A stretch of 64,000 nucleotides of DNA from Mesorhizobium opportunistum WSM2075 (GCF_000176035.2 NC_015675.1:5832001-5896000), one strand, 5' to 3'. Shown: positions 25,686 through 34,092, counted from the stretch's first letter. Translations and numbers: made by a program. Notes: generated by a model from the letters alone, not told the origin.

Positions 25686-26726
25686 TCAATCCGGGCCAAA
25701 CCCCGCGCTCGTCGGGCTCCCATCATCCAGCTTTGACAGCCACTCCACCAGCGTCGGCCTATACCGCGTCAGGCCCTTGTAGTTGGCCAGTTCATCGGGC
25801 AGCTCGCGGATGACGCGGTGCAGGCGGCGTGCCCATTTCGGCTGTGTCACCAACTCGTCCATCTTGATCAGATAGCAGCGGATCGGGAAGACGATGCCGT
25901 TCGAGCGTGGCAGGCGCCAGAAGCTTTGCAACTCAACCCGCAGATGCACCTTGTCGCCGACATTCTCCGGCGTCACCGTCGCCCGGTCCGGACCCCATTT
26001 GTGGTAGTTCTCCGGGCTGGTGTCGAGGCGCGGATTGATGGTCATCGTCCAGTTCAGCCGCCTTGCCGGCTTGCCCTGCTGGATGTTGGTGAGAAACTTC
26101 AGCGCCCTGACGAAAATCCCTTTCTCGTGCGCCAGCGGCACCGGCGCGTGCCACTCGAAGAAATTCATGCCGATGTCGAAGTCGAGCGACCAATCGGCCT
26201 GGGTGGTGACCATGCCGGCATCCATCCACAGATTGCCGTCGCGCTGGTCGAGGATGCAGAAATCGCCCTGGCTCTGGCGGGTGATGTATTCCATCGGTCC
26301 GTAAGGCAAGGTCGAGGTGTCGCCGAAGGTGAAGGTGTCGTCGATGCCGAGCGGCCGGTTGATCCAGCGCCAGCGGTCGCCGTCGCGGGTCAGCGTGAAA
26401 TGTTCGGGATAGCCCAGCGCCTGCTGCTCCATCAGGAGTTCCAGCAGGTCCCAGCCGGCGAGCGTCATGTGCGGCAGCGATTGGCAGCGCAGCGGATCCT
26501 CGGCCAGCACCAGCGCGCGGTCCTCCATCTCGGCGACATAGTGCTCGTCGACGTCGATCAGGTTCTCCAGCACGCTGCCCTTCGGACCCACGACATGCGG
26601 CTCGATGTTGACGGCGTACATGTAGCTGTCTTCGTGGAACGGGAACGGGAACCGCCTGATGTGCTCAGGGCTGTTCTTGAAGGTGAAGTCGTCGCGGAAC
26701 GTTTCCTTGCGAAAGGTGATGCCCAT
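25686..26726 (-). CDS. dmmC: Dimethylamine monooxygenase subunit DmmC (DUF3445, haem-dependent oxidative N-demethylase family)
   Basis: 346 residues of the DUF3445 family (PF11927, haem-dependent oxidative N-demethylase). It is the last gene of a four-gene operon in the order GcvT-like, small zinc protein, ferredoxin reductase, DUF3445, which is the dmmDABC order known from marine methylated-amine degraders. DmmABC oxidises dimethylamine to methylamine and formaldehyde with NADPH and O2. Visible family segments include TLAGWDLLELLMEQQ, MDAGMVTTQADW and LRVELQSFWRLPRS. The His that would ligate haem cannot be fixed by eye. The start ATG is 9 bp after the reductase stop. Subunit letter is from recalled gene order. 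Confidence 0.87.
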   Translation of the reverse strand: MGITFRKETFRDDFTFKNSPEHIRRFPFPFHEDSYMYAVNIEPHVVGPKGSVLENLIDVDEHYVAEMEDRALVLAEDPLRCQSLPHMTLAGWDLLELLMEQQALGYPEHFTLTRDGDRWRWINRPLGIDDTFTFGDTSTLPYGPMEYITRQSQGDFCILDQRDGNLWMDAGMVTTQADWSLDFDIGMNFFEWHAPVPLAHEKGIFVRALKFLTNIQQGKPARRLNWTMTINPRLDTSPENYHKWGPDRATVTPENVGDKVHLRVELQSFWRLPRSNGIVFPIRCYLIKMDELVTQPKWARRLHRVIRELPDELANYKGLTRYRPTLVEWLSKLDDGSPTSAGFGPD

Positions 26727-26735
26727 CTTCGCCTC

Positions 26736-27701
26736 CTATCTTTCCAGGACCAGCGATTTGCCCTCGAAGCGCGACACGCACGGCATGATCTTGCAGCCGG
26801 AACGGTGGTCTTCCTCGCTCAGCCAGTGGTCGTTGTGGATGAACTTGCCGTCGGATGAGATGACATTGGTTTCGCACTGGCCGCAGACGCCGCCGCGGCA
26901 GAGATAGGGCGGATCGACGCCGGCCGCCTCGATTGCTTCCAAGAGGCTCTGCTGCTCGCCGACCCGGATCGCCTTGCCGCTGACGGCCAGGGTCACATCG
27001 AAGGGCAAGCCGGGCTGGGGTGCCGCGAAATGCTCGAAATGCACGGTCTCCGACGGCCAGCCCAGGCTTGCCGCGCGGTCGCGCACCCAGTTTATCATGC
27101 CGGCCGGGCCACAGACGTAGAGATGCGTGCCGAGCGGCTGCGAGGACAAGAGCCGGTCGAGATCGATGCGCTCCTCGCGGTCGTCATGATAGAGCTGGAC
27201 CCTGCGACCGTAGCGCTGCTGCAGGACATCGGCATAGGTGCCGAGCGAGGCGGTGCGGCAGGTGTAGTGCAGCTCGAAATTGCCGCCCTCCCCCGCCAGT
27301 TGCGCGGTCTGCGCCATGAACGGCGTGATGCCGATGCCACCGGCCAGCATCAGATGCTTCTTCGCCCTGAGGTCGAGCGAGAACAAGTTGACGGGATAGC
27401 TGATCACCATCTCCAGGCCCGGCCTGACATTGCGGTGCATGAACAGCGAGCCGCCACGGCCGACATCGTCGCGGCGCACCGAGATCGTGTACTCGCGTGT
27501 GTCGAGCGGCGAGCCCATCAGCGAATAGGGATTGAGCCTTGTGCGCTCGCCATCGCGCATCTCGACCACGACATGGGCGCCGCCGGAGAAGGTCGGCAGC
27601 AATTCACCGTCGCGCCGCCGGAAATGAAAACGGGTGACGAGGTCGTTGACCGGGACGACATCGCTGACCACGACATCGAGCTTGGTGGTGCCGGTGCTCA
27701 T
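26736..27701 (-). CDS. dmmB: Dimethylamine monooxygenase subunit DmmB (FAD/NAD(P)-2Fe-2S reductase)
   Basis: 321 residues from the ATG at 27701, which overlaps the stop of dmmA by 4 bp; a longer in-frame start at 27818 lies inside dmmA. Layout is that of phthalate-dioxygenase/VanB-type reductases: flavin-binding barrel with NPYSLMGSP, NAD(P) domain with GGIGITPF and YVCGPAGM, then a C-terminal plant-type 2Fe-2S ferredoxin with CRGGVCGQC and a fourth Cys in SGCKIMPC. It passes electrons from NAD(P)H to the haem oxygenase subunit DmmC encoded next. Family-level assignment is certain; its role in dimethylamine oxidation follows from the operon. Confidence 0.92.
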   Translation of the reverse strand: MSTGTTKLDVVVSDVVPVNDLVTRFHFRRRDGELLPTFSGGAHVVVEMRDGERTRLNPYSLMGSPLDTREYTISVRRDDVGRGGSLFMHRNVRPGLEMVISYPVNLFSLDLRAKKHLMLAGGIGITPFMAQTAQLAGEGGNFELHYTCRTASLGTYADVLQQRYGRRVQLYHDDREERIDLDRLLSSQPLGTHLYVCGPAGMINWVRDRAASLGWPSETVHFEHFAAPQPGLPFDVTLAVSGKAIRVGEQQSLLEAIEAAGVDPPYLCRGGVCGQCETNVISSDGKFIHNDHWLSEEDHRSGCKIMPCVSRFEGKSLVLER

Positions 27702-28294
27702 GGGAAAGCCTCCTCCATTGGAGGAATTTCCGAGCGATCCTCGGCATTGATGCAGACGCCCTGGAAGGCGGCGAGGCGCCGGGAATAATGATCGCGCACC
27801 AGAAGCAGCAGGCCGCAATGCGCGCAGGTTGCCGGCTGCGTCGTCACATTCTCAGTGATGCCCTTGCAATGGACGCACTGCATGCGCCGTGCCAGCGAGC
27901 CGCGATGTTCTGTTTGCATCGAAGTGTGATCGATGCCGGCTTCCAGCGCCACCTGCATCGCCTGGCCGATCAGGCCTTCGGTGCCGGCGAGGTAGAGGCG
28001 CAGGCCCATATGGGCGTTGGCCAAGGTATGCCTGAGCCTCGGCAGCAGGCTGGCGAAGGACGGCGCCTGGTGAAACTTCGCCGGCTTCAGCGCCTCGAGG
28101 GCGGCGACGTGCTTGCCATTGGGACCGGGGATGAAGACGATCTCGGCATCGTCGAAAAACCCGGCCGGGGCTCTTGCGGCCATGTCTGAAATAGCGAGCG
28201 CCCCTTCGGCATCGGCGATGAAAAGATGGTGCTTGCCGGGCTGCGGAGAAAGCGTTCCGTAGACCGGCCGGCTGATGATGCTTTTGGCTGCCAT
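27698..28294 (-). CDS. dmmA: Dimethylamine monooxygenase subunit DmmA-like protein with zinc ribbon
   Basis: 198 residues. The N-terminal 130 residues resemble a Rossmann-like NAD-binding segment with no clear cofactor motif (HLFIADAEGA...EIVFIPGPNG...LRLYLAGTEGLIGQAM). The C-terminus carries a zinc ribbon: Cys140-x2-Cys143 and Cys157-x2-Cys160, ending LLVRDHYSRRLAAFQGVC. This composition fits the DmmA family of dimethylamine monooxygenase. The gene is 38 bp after dmmD and overlaps dmmB, so subunits are translationally coupled. Its exact contribution (structural, metal or electron transfer) cannot be told from sequence. Confidence 0.85.
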   Translation of the reverse strand: MAAKSIISRPVYGTLSPQPGKHHLFIADAEGALAISDMAARAPAGFFDDAEIVFIPGPNGKHVAALEALKPAKFHQAPSFASLLPRLRHTLANAHMGLRLYLAGTEGLIGQAMQVALEAGIDHTSMQTEHRGSLARRMQCVHCKGITENVTTQPATCAHCGLLLLVRDHYSRRLAAFQGVCINAEDRSEIPPMEEAFP

Positions 28295-28332
28295 TTACGT
28301 CTTCGTGCCTCGAACCCCTCGCTGTTGATGCC

Positions 28333-29466
28333 TCAGCCTTTCGCCGTGCGCTTGGTCTTCTTGGGATCATCGAACGGCAATGGCTGCGCCGTCGCCTTGA
28401 TCGATCCGCTCTTGTTGCGGATTTCGAGCCTGGTGTCCTTGACGGCGCAGTCGACATCGAGGCGGGCGATGCCCATCGATTTCTCGACCAGCGGCGAATA
28501 CATGGCGCAGGTCACCACGCCGACCTTTTTGCCGTCGCGGTAGACCGGCGCGCCCTCATCCGCCGGCTCCTTGCCGTCGAGCAGCACGCCATAGATCTTG
28601 AAGCGCTCCCTGCCCTTCAGGCGATAGTGCTCCTCGGCGCCGCGAAAACCGGTTTTGCCGGGGCTGACGGTAAAGTCGAGGCCGAGTTCCCACAGCGTAT
28701 CGCCGGGGCCCTCGTTCTCGAACGGGTATTTTTGCGAATTGTCGTAGGGGTAGAAGAGCAGATAACTTTCCACCCGCAGCATGTCGAGCGTGGTGAAGCG
28801 GCAGGGAATGATGCCGGCGCTCTTGCCCTCCTCGAGGATCCTGTCCCAGATCGTGCCCGCATCCTGGCCACGGCAGAAGATCTCGTAGCCGCGCTCGCCG
28901 GTGTAGCCGGTGCGGGAAATCATCACCGGAAAACCGAACAGCTGCGTCTGCATGTGATGGAAGTAGTTGAGATCACGGATGCCCGGAACATGCTTGGCGA
29001 GATAGTCGACCGCGGCCGGCCCTTGCAGCGACAAATCATGCAGATTGTCGTCGAAGCGCAACGACACGTCCCTGCCCATCGCGGCGCGCTGCAATTCCTC
29101 ATGGCCAGTGCCCGAGCCGTGCACCACCATCCAGGCGTTCGGACCGGTACGGTAGAGGATGCAGTCGTCGGTGAATTTTCCCGCCTCGTTCAGCATGCAG
29201 GCATAGGCCGATTTGCCGGGATAGATCTTTTCGACATCGCGCGTGGTGGCAAGATCGATAAGATGCGAGGCGTGCGGCCCGGTGATGTGGACCTTCTTGA
29301 GGCCCGACACATCCATCAGCCCAGCCTTGGTGCGGATGGCGATGTATTCCTCGTCGGCGTCCTTGTCGTAGGTCCAGGCGGTCCCCATGCCGCTCCAGTC
29401 TTCGAGCTTCGAACCCAGCGCGCGATGGCGATCCGCCAGGGTCGAAAATCTCCAGGATGCCGTCAT
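28333..29466 (-). CDS. dmmD: DmmD: GcvT-like tetrahydrofolate-dependent aminomethyltransferase family protein
   Basis: 377 residues, the length of a GcvT fold. Matches include DVSGLKKVHITGPHA, MLNEAGKFTDDCILYR, SRTGYTGERGYEIFC and GKTGFRGAEE, which line the folate pocket in this family. It is the first gene of the dmmDABC operon. It probably captures the formaldehyde-level carbon removed from dimethylamine onto tetrahydrofolate, giving methylene-THF; this is inferred from fold and context, since no direct motif proves it. A shared operator-like motif (site B) lies about 116 bp upstream in the divergent promoter region. It is one of four GcvT-type proteins in the island. Confidence 0.88.
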   Translation of the reverse strand: MTASWRFSTLADRHRALGSKLEDWSGMGTAWTYDKDADEEYIAIRTKAGLMDVSGLKKVHITGPHASHLIDLATTRDVEKIYPGKSAYACMLNEAGKFTDDCILYRTGPNAWMVVHGSGTGHEELQRAAMGRDVSLRFDDNLHDLSLQGPAAVDYLAKHVPGIRDLNYFHHMQTQLFGFPVMISRTGYTGERGYEIFCRGQDAGTIWDRILEEGKSAGIIPCRFTTLDMLRVESYLLFYPYDNSQKYPFENEGPGDTLWELGLDFTVSPGKTGFRGAEEHYRLKGRERFKIYGVLLDGKEPADEGAPVYRDGKKVGVVTCAMYSPLVEKSMGIARLDVDCAVKDTRLEIRNKSGSIKATAQPLPFDDPKKTKRTAKG

Positions 29467-29581
29467 CCGCTCGTCCTCCGTTCAAAAATCCATTGTTCCC
29501 TGCTCCTTGGCGCGGAGGCCGGAGCTTTGGGTTGAATATTGACCGCAAACGCGGGAGAGCCGCAATCCCCTGAATGCAAAT

Positions 29582-29600
29582 AATTTCATTGTCAGGCAAA
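29582..29600. promoter_or_regulatory. Shared operator-like motif upstream of dmmDABC (site B)
   Basis: AATTTCATTGTCAGGCAAA is nearly identical in layout to the tdm site AATTTCACACACAGGCAAA and to site A before tmm. It lies in the 286-bp divergent region, on the dmmD side. Confidence 0.55.
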
Positions 29601-29643
29601 ATCGACCGACCCAACCAAACGGTTAACTCTGCGTAAATTCGTC

Positions 29644-29699
29644 TTGACAATTGCGGAAATCGGCCTGAATTTATGAAAAAAATTTCACTCTCTTGAAAG
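29644..29699 (+). promoter_or_regulatory. Promoter-like region with operator-like motif for the transporter operon (site D)
   Basis: A consensus -35 box TTGACA (29644-29649) is followed about 18 bp later by an AT-rich stretch GAATTTATG as possible -10. AATTTCACTCTCTTGAAAG (29681-29699) then contains the inverted repeat TTTCA-N6-TGAAA around the expected transcription start. A repressor bound there would block transcription of the downstream operon. Confidence 0.55.
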
Positions 29700-29752
29700 A
29701 GAGCGGCGCGCGGAGGAATTGGAGACCGTTCGCCGGAAAAAGGGGAAAACCG

Positions 29753-30040
29753 ATGTCAGACCTGCAGCCGCGCATCGAGGCGCTGTATCGTTCCGACTTG
29801 CGCGGATCCGCGCTACTGATCATCTGCCTATGGGCGACGATCCTCTTCGTCCTTTTCATGACATGGCCATACATTCCGCACGGCGGCATCAAGGCCGTCG
29901 TCGCGATTGCCGCCGCCGCCGTGCTGATCTTCAACACGGCCGCCATCCTGGCGATGGTCAAACACTACAAGGAAGACAAGGAATTCATCTACGGGCTCGA
30001 CATCAAGAACGCCGACGCGGCCCGCAACAGCAACTCCTGA
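29753..30040 (+). CDS. Small two-helix membrane protein of unknown function
   Basis: 95 residues from the ATG at 29753, with AGGGG 7 bp upstream; a longer in-frame start at 29693 lacks a ribosome site and overlaps the operator. Two membrane helices are clear: about residues 17-40 (ALLIICLWATILFVLFMTW) and 44-68 (IKAVVAIAAAAVLIFNTAAIL). A charged C-terminal tail of about 25 residues follows (KHYKEDKEFIYGLDIKN). I recognise no family. It is the first gene of a six-gene operon built around an APC permease, divergent from dmmDABC, so an accessory transport or membrane role in methylated-amine metabolism is plausible. Confidence 0.75.
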   Translation: MSDLQPRIEALYRSDLRGSALLIICLWATILFVLFMTWPYIPHGGIKAVVAIAAAAVLIFNTAAILAMVKHYKEDKEFIYGLDIKNADAARNSNS

Positions 30041-30051
30041 GGATCAAGAAC

Positions 30052-30429
30052 ATGCCGCGCTACACGCCGCCGGAGCAGAGCAAGGCCGGGCAAGTCTTCG
30101 ATATCGCCGTCGTTGTGGTCGCCATCTTCGTGGCCTTGTGGCTGCCGCTGAAGCTCGGCCTTGCCGGTGCCGCGAAATCCATCGACGCGCTCGACGCCAA
30201 GACATGGGAAGCGCTCGGCCAGAATCCGACCATGGCTTCAATCTGGGAAAAGCTCGGCTATACGCCGGAGACCGCGCACGACATCATCCAGAACCGCTTC
30301 CACTACATCATCGACTGGCCGACGCTGATCGTCATGGCAGCGGTCCTGATCGGCTATTTCGTGTTCTTGTTCCGGGCATCCGACCGCGAATATCGCGATG
30401 TCATCAACGAGAAGTTCGACGACAAATAA
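30052..30429 (+). CDS. Small two-helix membrane protein of unknown function
   Basis: 125 residues from the ATG at 30052, 11 bp after the preceding stop; TGAGGATC provides a weak ribosome site. Helix 1 spans about 17-41 (VFDIAVVVVAIFVALWLPL) and helix 2 about 91-113 (WPTLIVMAAVLIGYFVFLF). Between them is a soluble 45-residue segment with KTWEALGQNP and WEKLGYTPE that looks like a folded periplasmic or cytoplasmic hairpin. A longer frame beginning at 29719 is only a shadow of the previous gene. Family not recognised. Tight spacing with the 95- and 53-residue membrane proteins suggests they form one complex. Confidence 0.75.
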   Translation: MPRYTPPEQSKAGQVFDIAVVVVAIFVALWLPLKLGLAGAAKSIDALDAKTWEALGQNPTMASIWEKLGYTPETAHDIIQNRFHYIIDWPTLIVMAAVLIGYFVFLFRASDREYRDVINEKFDDK

Positions 30430-30462
30430 AAGTTTCGACGACGAGCAATCGGGGGCACGATC

Positions 30463-30624
30463 ATGTGGGTGGCACTCTCTTACGCATGCTGGGGCATCTC
30501 GATCGTGCTCGCGCTGTGGATGCTTTACGACTGGTTCAAGGTCGATACGACCTACTCCGAGGACGTTCTGACCTCGTCGCGCGAAGGCGAGCTTGAAGCC
30601 GTCTCCGAAAAACACCGTATCTGA
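30463..30624 (+). CDS. 53-residue single-pass membrane protein
   Basis: This short gene lies between the 125-residue protein gene and the permease gene. From ATG 30463 to TGA 30622-30624 it encodes 53 residues: a helix at about 3-22 (VALSYACWGISIVLALWML), then a charged tail (YDWFKVDTTYSEDV...EGELEAVSEKHRI). Spacing is 33 bp from the gene before and 14 bp to the permease after. GGGGGCACGATC precedes the start. Operon position and a sharp helix-plus-tail layout argue it is real. It may be a small subunit or regulator of the APC permease. No family recognised. Confidence 0.65.
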   Translation: MWVALSYACWGISIVLALWMLYDWFKVDTTYSEDVLTSSREGELEAVSEKHRI

Positions 30625-30638
30625 GTGGGGATTGATCG

Positions 30639-32045
30639 ATGACCGCCGCGGTTGAGAATACCATCACCACCACCATTCACGGCGACCGGGTATCGCTGCT
30701 GAGGGTACTCGGCCCGGCCCATGTCTGGGCGCTCGGCGTCGGCATCGTCCTGGTCGGCGAATTCACCGGCTGGAACTTCTCCGCCGACAAGGGCGGCGCG
30801 CTGGCAGCCCTGATCGTCTGCTGGGTGGTCGGGTTGCTCTACACCTCGGTCGCCATGATCGATTCCGAGGTGACGTCGACGGTCGCCGCCGCCGGCGGCC
30901 AGTATGCGCAGGCCAAGCACATCGTCGGACCGCTGATGGCCTTCAACGTCGCGCTGTTCCTGGTCTTTGCCTATACGATGCTGGAAGTGTCCGATGCCAT
31001 CCTGCTTGGCGACACCATCGTCGCCAAGGCCGGCGTCGAAGGGCTCACCCACAATTCCTTCATCGCCGCCACCATCGTGGTGCTGGCATGGCTGAACTAC
31101 CGCGGCGTGCTGATGACGCTCAACGTCAATTTCGTCATCACGGCGATCGCCTATATCTCGATCGTCATCCTGTTCTTCTCGGTCAGCCCGTGGACGCAAG
31201 GCGCCGTGCTGAAGCTCAACGAGCTGGTCACCCCCGGCAATGCGCTGCCCTATGGCTGGATCGGCGTCATCGCCGCCTTCCAGTTCGGCATCTGGTATTA
31301 TCTCGGCATCGAAGGCACGACGCAGGCCGCCGAGGAAGTGCGCTCGCCAGCCCGCTCGCTGCCCTACGGAACCATGGCCGGCATGATCACGCTTCTGATC
31401 GCGGCCGCCATGACCTGGTATGTCTGCGCCTCGCTGATGCCCTGGGAATATCTCGGCATCACCTATTACCCGCTATGGGACGCGGGCAAGCTGACCGGCA
31501 GCCCGCTGCTGGAAAACCTGTTGTTCGTCGCCACGCTGCTTGCAGCGCTGGCATCGGCCAACGGTTGTATCAACGATGCTGCCCGCGCGTGGTTCTCGCT
31601 TGGCCGCGACCGCTATCTGCCGAGCTGGTTCTCGGCCGTGCATCCGAAATACCGCACACCCTACCGTTCGATCCTGTTCCTGCTGCCGATCGCGCTGGCC
31701 TTCGCCTTCATCGCCGACCTCAACCAGGCGATCACCTTCTCGATCCTGTCGGGTGTGCTGCAATACACTTTCATGAGCATCAACATCATGATGTTCCGCA
31801 AGAAGTGGCCGCTGGGCTCGATCCGCCGCGGCTACACCCACCCCTTCCACCCGCTGCCGGCGATCGTGCTGTTCTGCCTGTGCGTGGTGACCTTCTTCGC
31901 CATCTTCCTCGGCTTCGGCTCGCAGCTGATCGCTATGGTCGCCTTCTACTTCCTGATCTCGCTGTGGTTCCATTTCTACCGCTACAAATTCGTGCGGCGC
32001 GGCGAACAGTTCACCATGCCGTGGCCAAAACCGCAGGGCTATTGA
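30639..32045 (+). CDS. APC-superfamily permease (ethanolamine permease-like, EAT group)
   Basis: 468 residues with about 12 membrane helices. The N-terminal GIVLVGEFTGWNF-SADKGG segment is typical of the ethanolamine/amino-acid transporter subgroup, where the unwound helix 1 binds the amine. EEVRSPARSLPYGTMAG and ANGCINDAARAWFSLGRD are characteristic loops. It is encoded after three small membrane proteins and before two more membrane-associated proteins, and directly upstream of the N-methylglutamate pathway. A methylated amine or N-methyl amino acid is therefore a reasonable substrate, though ethanolamine or an amino acid cannot be excluded. Start chosen with GGGGATTG upstream. Confidence 0.88.
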   Translation: MTAAVENTITTTIHGDRVSLLRVLGPAHVWALGVGIVLVGEFTGWNFSADKGGALAALIVCWVVGLLYTSVAMIDSEVTSTVAAAGGQYAQAKHIVGPLMAFNVALFLVFAYTMLEVSDAILLGDTIVAKAGVEGLTHNSFIAATIVVLAWLNYRGVLMTLNVNFVITAIAYISIVILFFSVSPWTQGAVLKLNELVTPGNALPYGWIGVIAAFQFGIWYYLGIEGTTQAAEEVRSPARSLPYGTMAGMITLLIAAAMTWYVCASLMPWEYLGITYYPLWDAGKLTGSPLLENLLFVATLLAALASANGCINDAARAWFSLGRDRYLPSWFSAVHPKYRTPYRSILFLLPIALAFAFIADLNQAITFSILSGVLQYTFMSINIMMFRKKWPLGSIRRGYTHPFHPLPAIVLFCLCVVTFFAIFLGFGSQLIAMVAFYFLISLWFHFYRYKFVRRGEQFTMPWPKPQGY

Positions 32046-32090
32046 TGGGAGAAGGTCCGTCCGGATCCCGGGCGGACCTGGCATGACAAC

Positions 32091-32780
32091 ATGTCCGAGG
32101 TGACGTCAGCACTGCTCGCCGGGGTAATTGTCCTGGCTCTCGTCCTTCACCTTGCGTGGCTGGCGCGCCGCAGCCGCAAGAGAGATTTAGCGACCCTCGC
32201 CGGCGAAGAGGCCCGCGTTCGCGCCGTCATTGCCGACGCGGCCAATGTCTCGGACGGCACCGTCGGCGTCATCACCTGGGAAGGCTCGTGGAACGGCCAG
32301 CGCGTTCAGCTGCGCACCATTGTCGATACGCTGGCGACAAGAAAGCTGCCGGCGCGCTGGCTCAGCGTCTCGCTCACAGAAATGGTCGCGGTTCCAGCCA
32401 TTTTCGACATGATGATGCGGCCGGGCTCGCCGACGACGTTCTCCAATTTCGATCACCTCGAGCATACGCTGCCCAAGGCTCCTGGATTTCCAGCCGAGGC
32501 AATCCTGCGCACCGACAAGAGAGGCGCGCGTTTTCCGCAGAGCCTCATCGCCAGCCATATCGAGATCTTCACCGAAGGACGCGCCAAGGAATTGCTGATC
32601 ACGCCGAACGGGGTGCGCATCGTCTGGCTGCTGGCCGAGGCCGAGCGGGCCCGTTACGGTGTTTTCCGGCAAGCCGAATTTGGCGGCACGGCACTCGATC
32701 CGGCGCTGATCGAAAGGCTGCTGGTGTCGATGTCGGCGCTTCGCGATGCCATCAACAGACATGAACGGCAGGCCGCATGA
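32091..32780 (+). CDS. Membrane-anchored protein of unknown function
   Basis: 229 residues. One N-terminal helix (about 7-26, LLAGVIVLALVLHLAWLA) is followed by RRSRKR, so the protein is probably anchored with a cytoplasmic soluble domain. That domain (30-225) is mixed alpha/beta with LSVSLTEMVAVPAIFDMMMRP and RIVWLLAEAERARYGVFRQAEFG; I recognise no family or catalytic motif. Its stop overlaps the next start (ATGA), and the gene is 45 bp after the permease. Co-expression with the permease is likely. It could sense or modulate transport, but no function can be assigned from sequence. Confidence 0.75.
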   Translation: MSEVTSALLAGVIVLALVLHLAWLARRSRKRDLATLAGEEARVRAVIADAANVSDGTVGVITWEGSWNGQRVQLRTIVDTLATRKLPARWLSVSLTEMVAVPAIFDMMMRPGSPTTFSNFDHLEHTLPKAPGFPAEAILRTDKRGARFPQSLIASHIEIFTEGRAKELLITPNGVRIVWLLAEAERARYGVFRQAEFGGTALDPALIERLLVSMSALRDAINRHERQAA

Positions 32781-33106
32781 CCGACTCCACCACCATTTCC
32801 GCCCCGACCAATCCCTACCTTGTTCTCGGCGCCGCAATCCTGTTGCCGGCAAGTGGACATGTCATTCTCGGCGTGCCGGTGCGTGGCCTGCAGTTTCTCT
32901 TCTTCATGGTGATCCTGGCGTGGGTGACCGCCAAGATCGCGCCGCCCGACGCCAGCTTCATCGGCCGCCATGCCGGCGGTGTCCTGATCTACGCGCTGTC
33001 CATCCTCGACGCCTACAAGCTCGCCCGGGTCCGCCATGCGCTTTGGGTTCACAAGACCCGCGACAGAGGCGATGACCCACAAGGCGGCATTGCGCCGCAT
33101 ATGTAA
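32777..33106 (+). CDS. Small polytopic membrane protein of unknown function
   Basis: 109 residues. Three hydrophobic segments are seen: about 14-33 (YLVLGAAILLPASGHVILG), 37-55 (LQFLFFMVILAWVTAKIA) and 68-82 (GVLIYALSILDAYKLA). The tail is charged. The pattern of a PASGH loop followed by an R-G-L-Q-x-L-F turn appears in short membrane proteins of unknown role; I do not recognise a named family with confidence. It overlaps the preceding gene by 4 bp and closes the six-gene membrane operon. The mgs genes follow after their own motif-bearing promoter region. Confidence 0.75.
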   Translation: MTDSTTISAPTNPYLVLGAAILLPASGHVILGVPVRGLQFLFFMVILAWVTAKIAPPDASFIGRHAGGVLIYALSILDAYKLARVRHALWVHKTRDRGDDPQGGIAPHM

Positions 33107-33116
33107 CTAGAGGAAA

Positions 33117-33140
33117 ATTTTTTTCATACGATTGAATTTA
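33117..33140. promoter_or_regulatory. Shared operator-like motif upstream of mgsABC (site G)
   Basis: An AT-rich stretch containing TTCA-TACGAT-TGAA (33123-33136) lies about 56-69 bp before the mgsA start. Its 6-bp centre matches site D exactly, extending as TTTTCATACGATTGAATTTA. Confidence 0.5.
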
Positions 33141-33191
33141 GGACATTCATTCGATACATCATTTCGGAGCCACAAACGTCGGGAGGCTGAC

Positions 33192-34088
33192 ATGTGCGGA
33201 ATCGTCGGACTTTTCTTGAAGGACAAGGCGCTGGAGCCGAAGCTCGGCGCCATGCTGTCGGAAATGCTGGTCTCGCTCAGTGATCGCGGCCCCGACAGCG
33301 CAGGCATTGCAATCTATGGCGCGCCGTCAGGCAACGAGGCCAAGATCACCATCCAGTCAGCCAAGCCGGAACACGATTTCCGCGGCCTTGAAGCCGACCT
33401 TGCCAAGGCTATCGGCGCGCCGGTGAAAATCGCCGTGAAATCGACTCACGCCGTCGTCAGGACCGAGCCCGCCAAGATCGACCAAGCACGCGAGGCCATC
33501 CAGGCCCTGCGTCCCGATATTCGCATCATGGGCGCCGGCGACGTCGTCGAGATCTACAAGGAAGTCGGCCTGCCGGAAGCGGTCGTCGACCGCTTCGACG
33601 TCCGCAAGATGACCGGCACGCATGGCATCGGCCACACCCGCATGGCGACGGAATCGGCGGTGACGACGATGGGCGCGCACCCATTCTCGACCGGCGCCGA
33701 CCAGTGCCTGGTGCACAATGGCTCGCTGTCCAACCACAACAATGTCCGCCGCGAGCTGATCCGCGAAGGCATGAAATTCGAGACCGAGAACGATACCGAG
33801 GTGGCGGCCGCCTATCTCTCATCGCAGATGGCGCATGGCAAGAACCTGGGCGAGGCGCTGGAGGGCACGCTCTCCGACCTCGACGGCTTCTTCACCTTCG
33901 TCGTCGGCACCAAGAACGGCTTTGGCGTGGTACGCGATCCGATCGCCTGCAAGCCCGCCGTGATGGCCGAGACCGACCAGTATGTCGCCTTCGGTTCGGA
34001 ATATCGCGCGCTGACCAAACTGCCCGGCATAGACAATGCGAGGGTCTGGGAACCGGAACCCGCAACCGTCTATTTCTGGGAGCATTGA
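33192..34088 (+). CDS. mgsA: N-methylglutamate synthase subunit A (class-II glutamine amidotransferase domain)
   Basis: 298 residues from the ATG at 33192; the in-frame ATG at 33132 is rejected because the mature N-terminal nucleophile must be Cys2 (MCGIVGLF). It is the Ntn-hydrolase amidotransferase domain of glutamate synthase as a separate chain: GHTRMATESAV and HNGSLSNHNNVRREL contain the conserved Arg and Asn of the glutamine site. In this pathway it acts on gamma-glutamylmethylamide, freeing methylamine to be channelled to 2-oxoglutarate to form N-methylglutamate. Next come mgsB, mgsC and gmaS. GGGAGG stands 8 bp before the start. Confidence 0.92.
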   Translation: MCGIVGLFLKDKALEPKLGAMLSEMLVSLSDRGPDSAGIAIYGAPSGNEAKITIQSAKPEHDFRGLEADLAKAIGAPVKIAVKSTHAVVRTEPAKIDQAREAIQALRPDIRIMGAGDVVEIYKEVGLPEAVVDRFDVRKMTGTHGIGHTRMATESAVTTMGAHPFSTGADQCLVHNGSLSNHNNVRRELIREGMKFETENDTEVAAAYLSSQMAHGKNLGEALEGTLSDLDGFFTFVVGTKNGFGVVRDPIACKPAVMAETDQYVAFGSEYRALTKLPGIDNARVWEPEPATVYFWEH

Positions 34089-34092
34089 ATTC

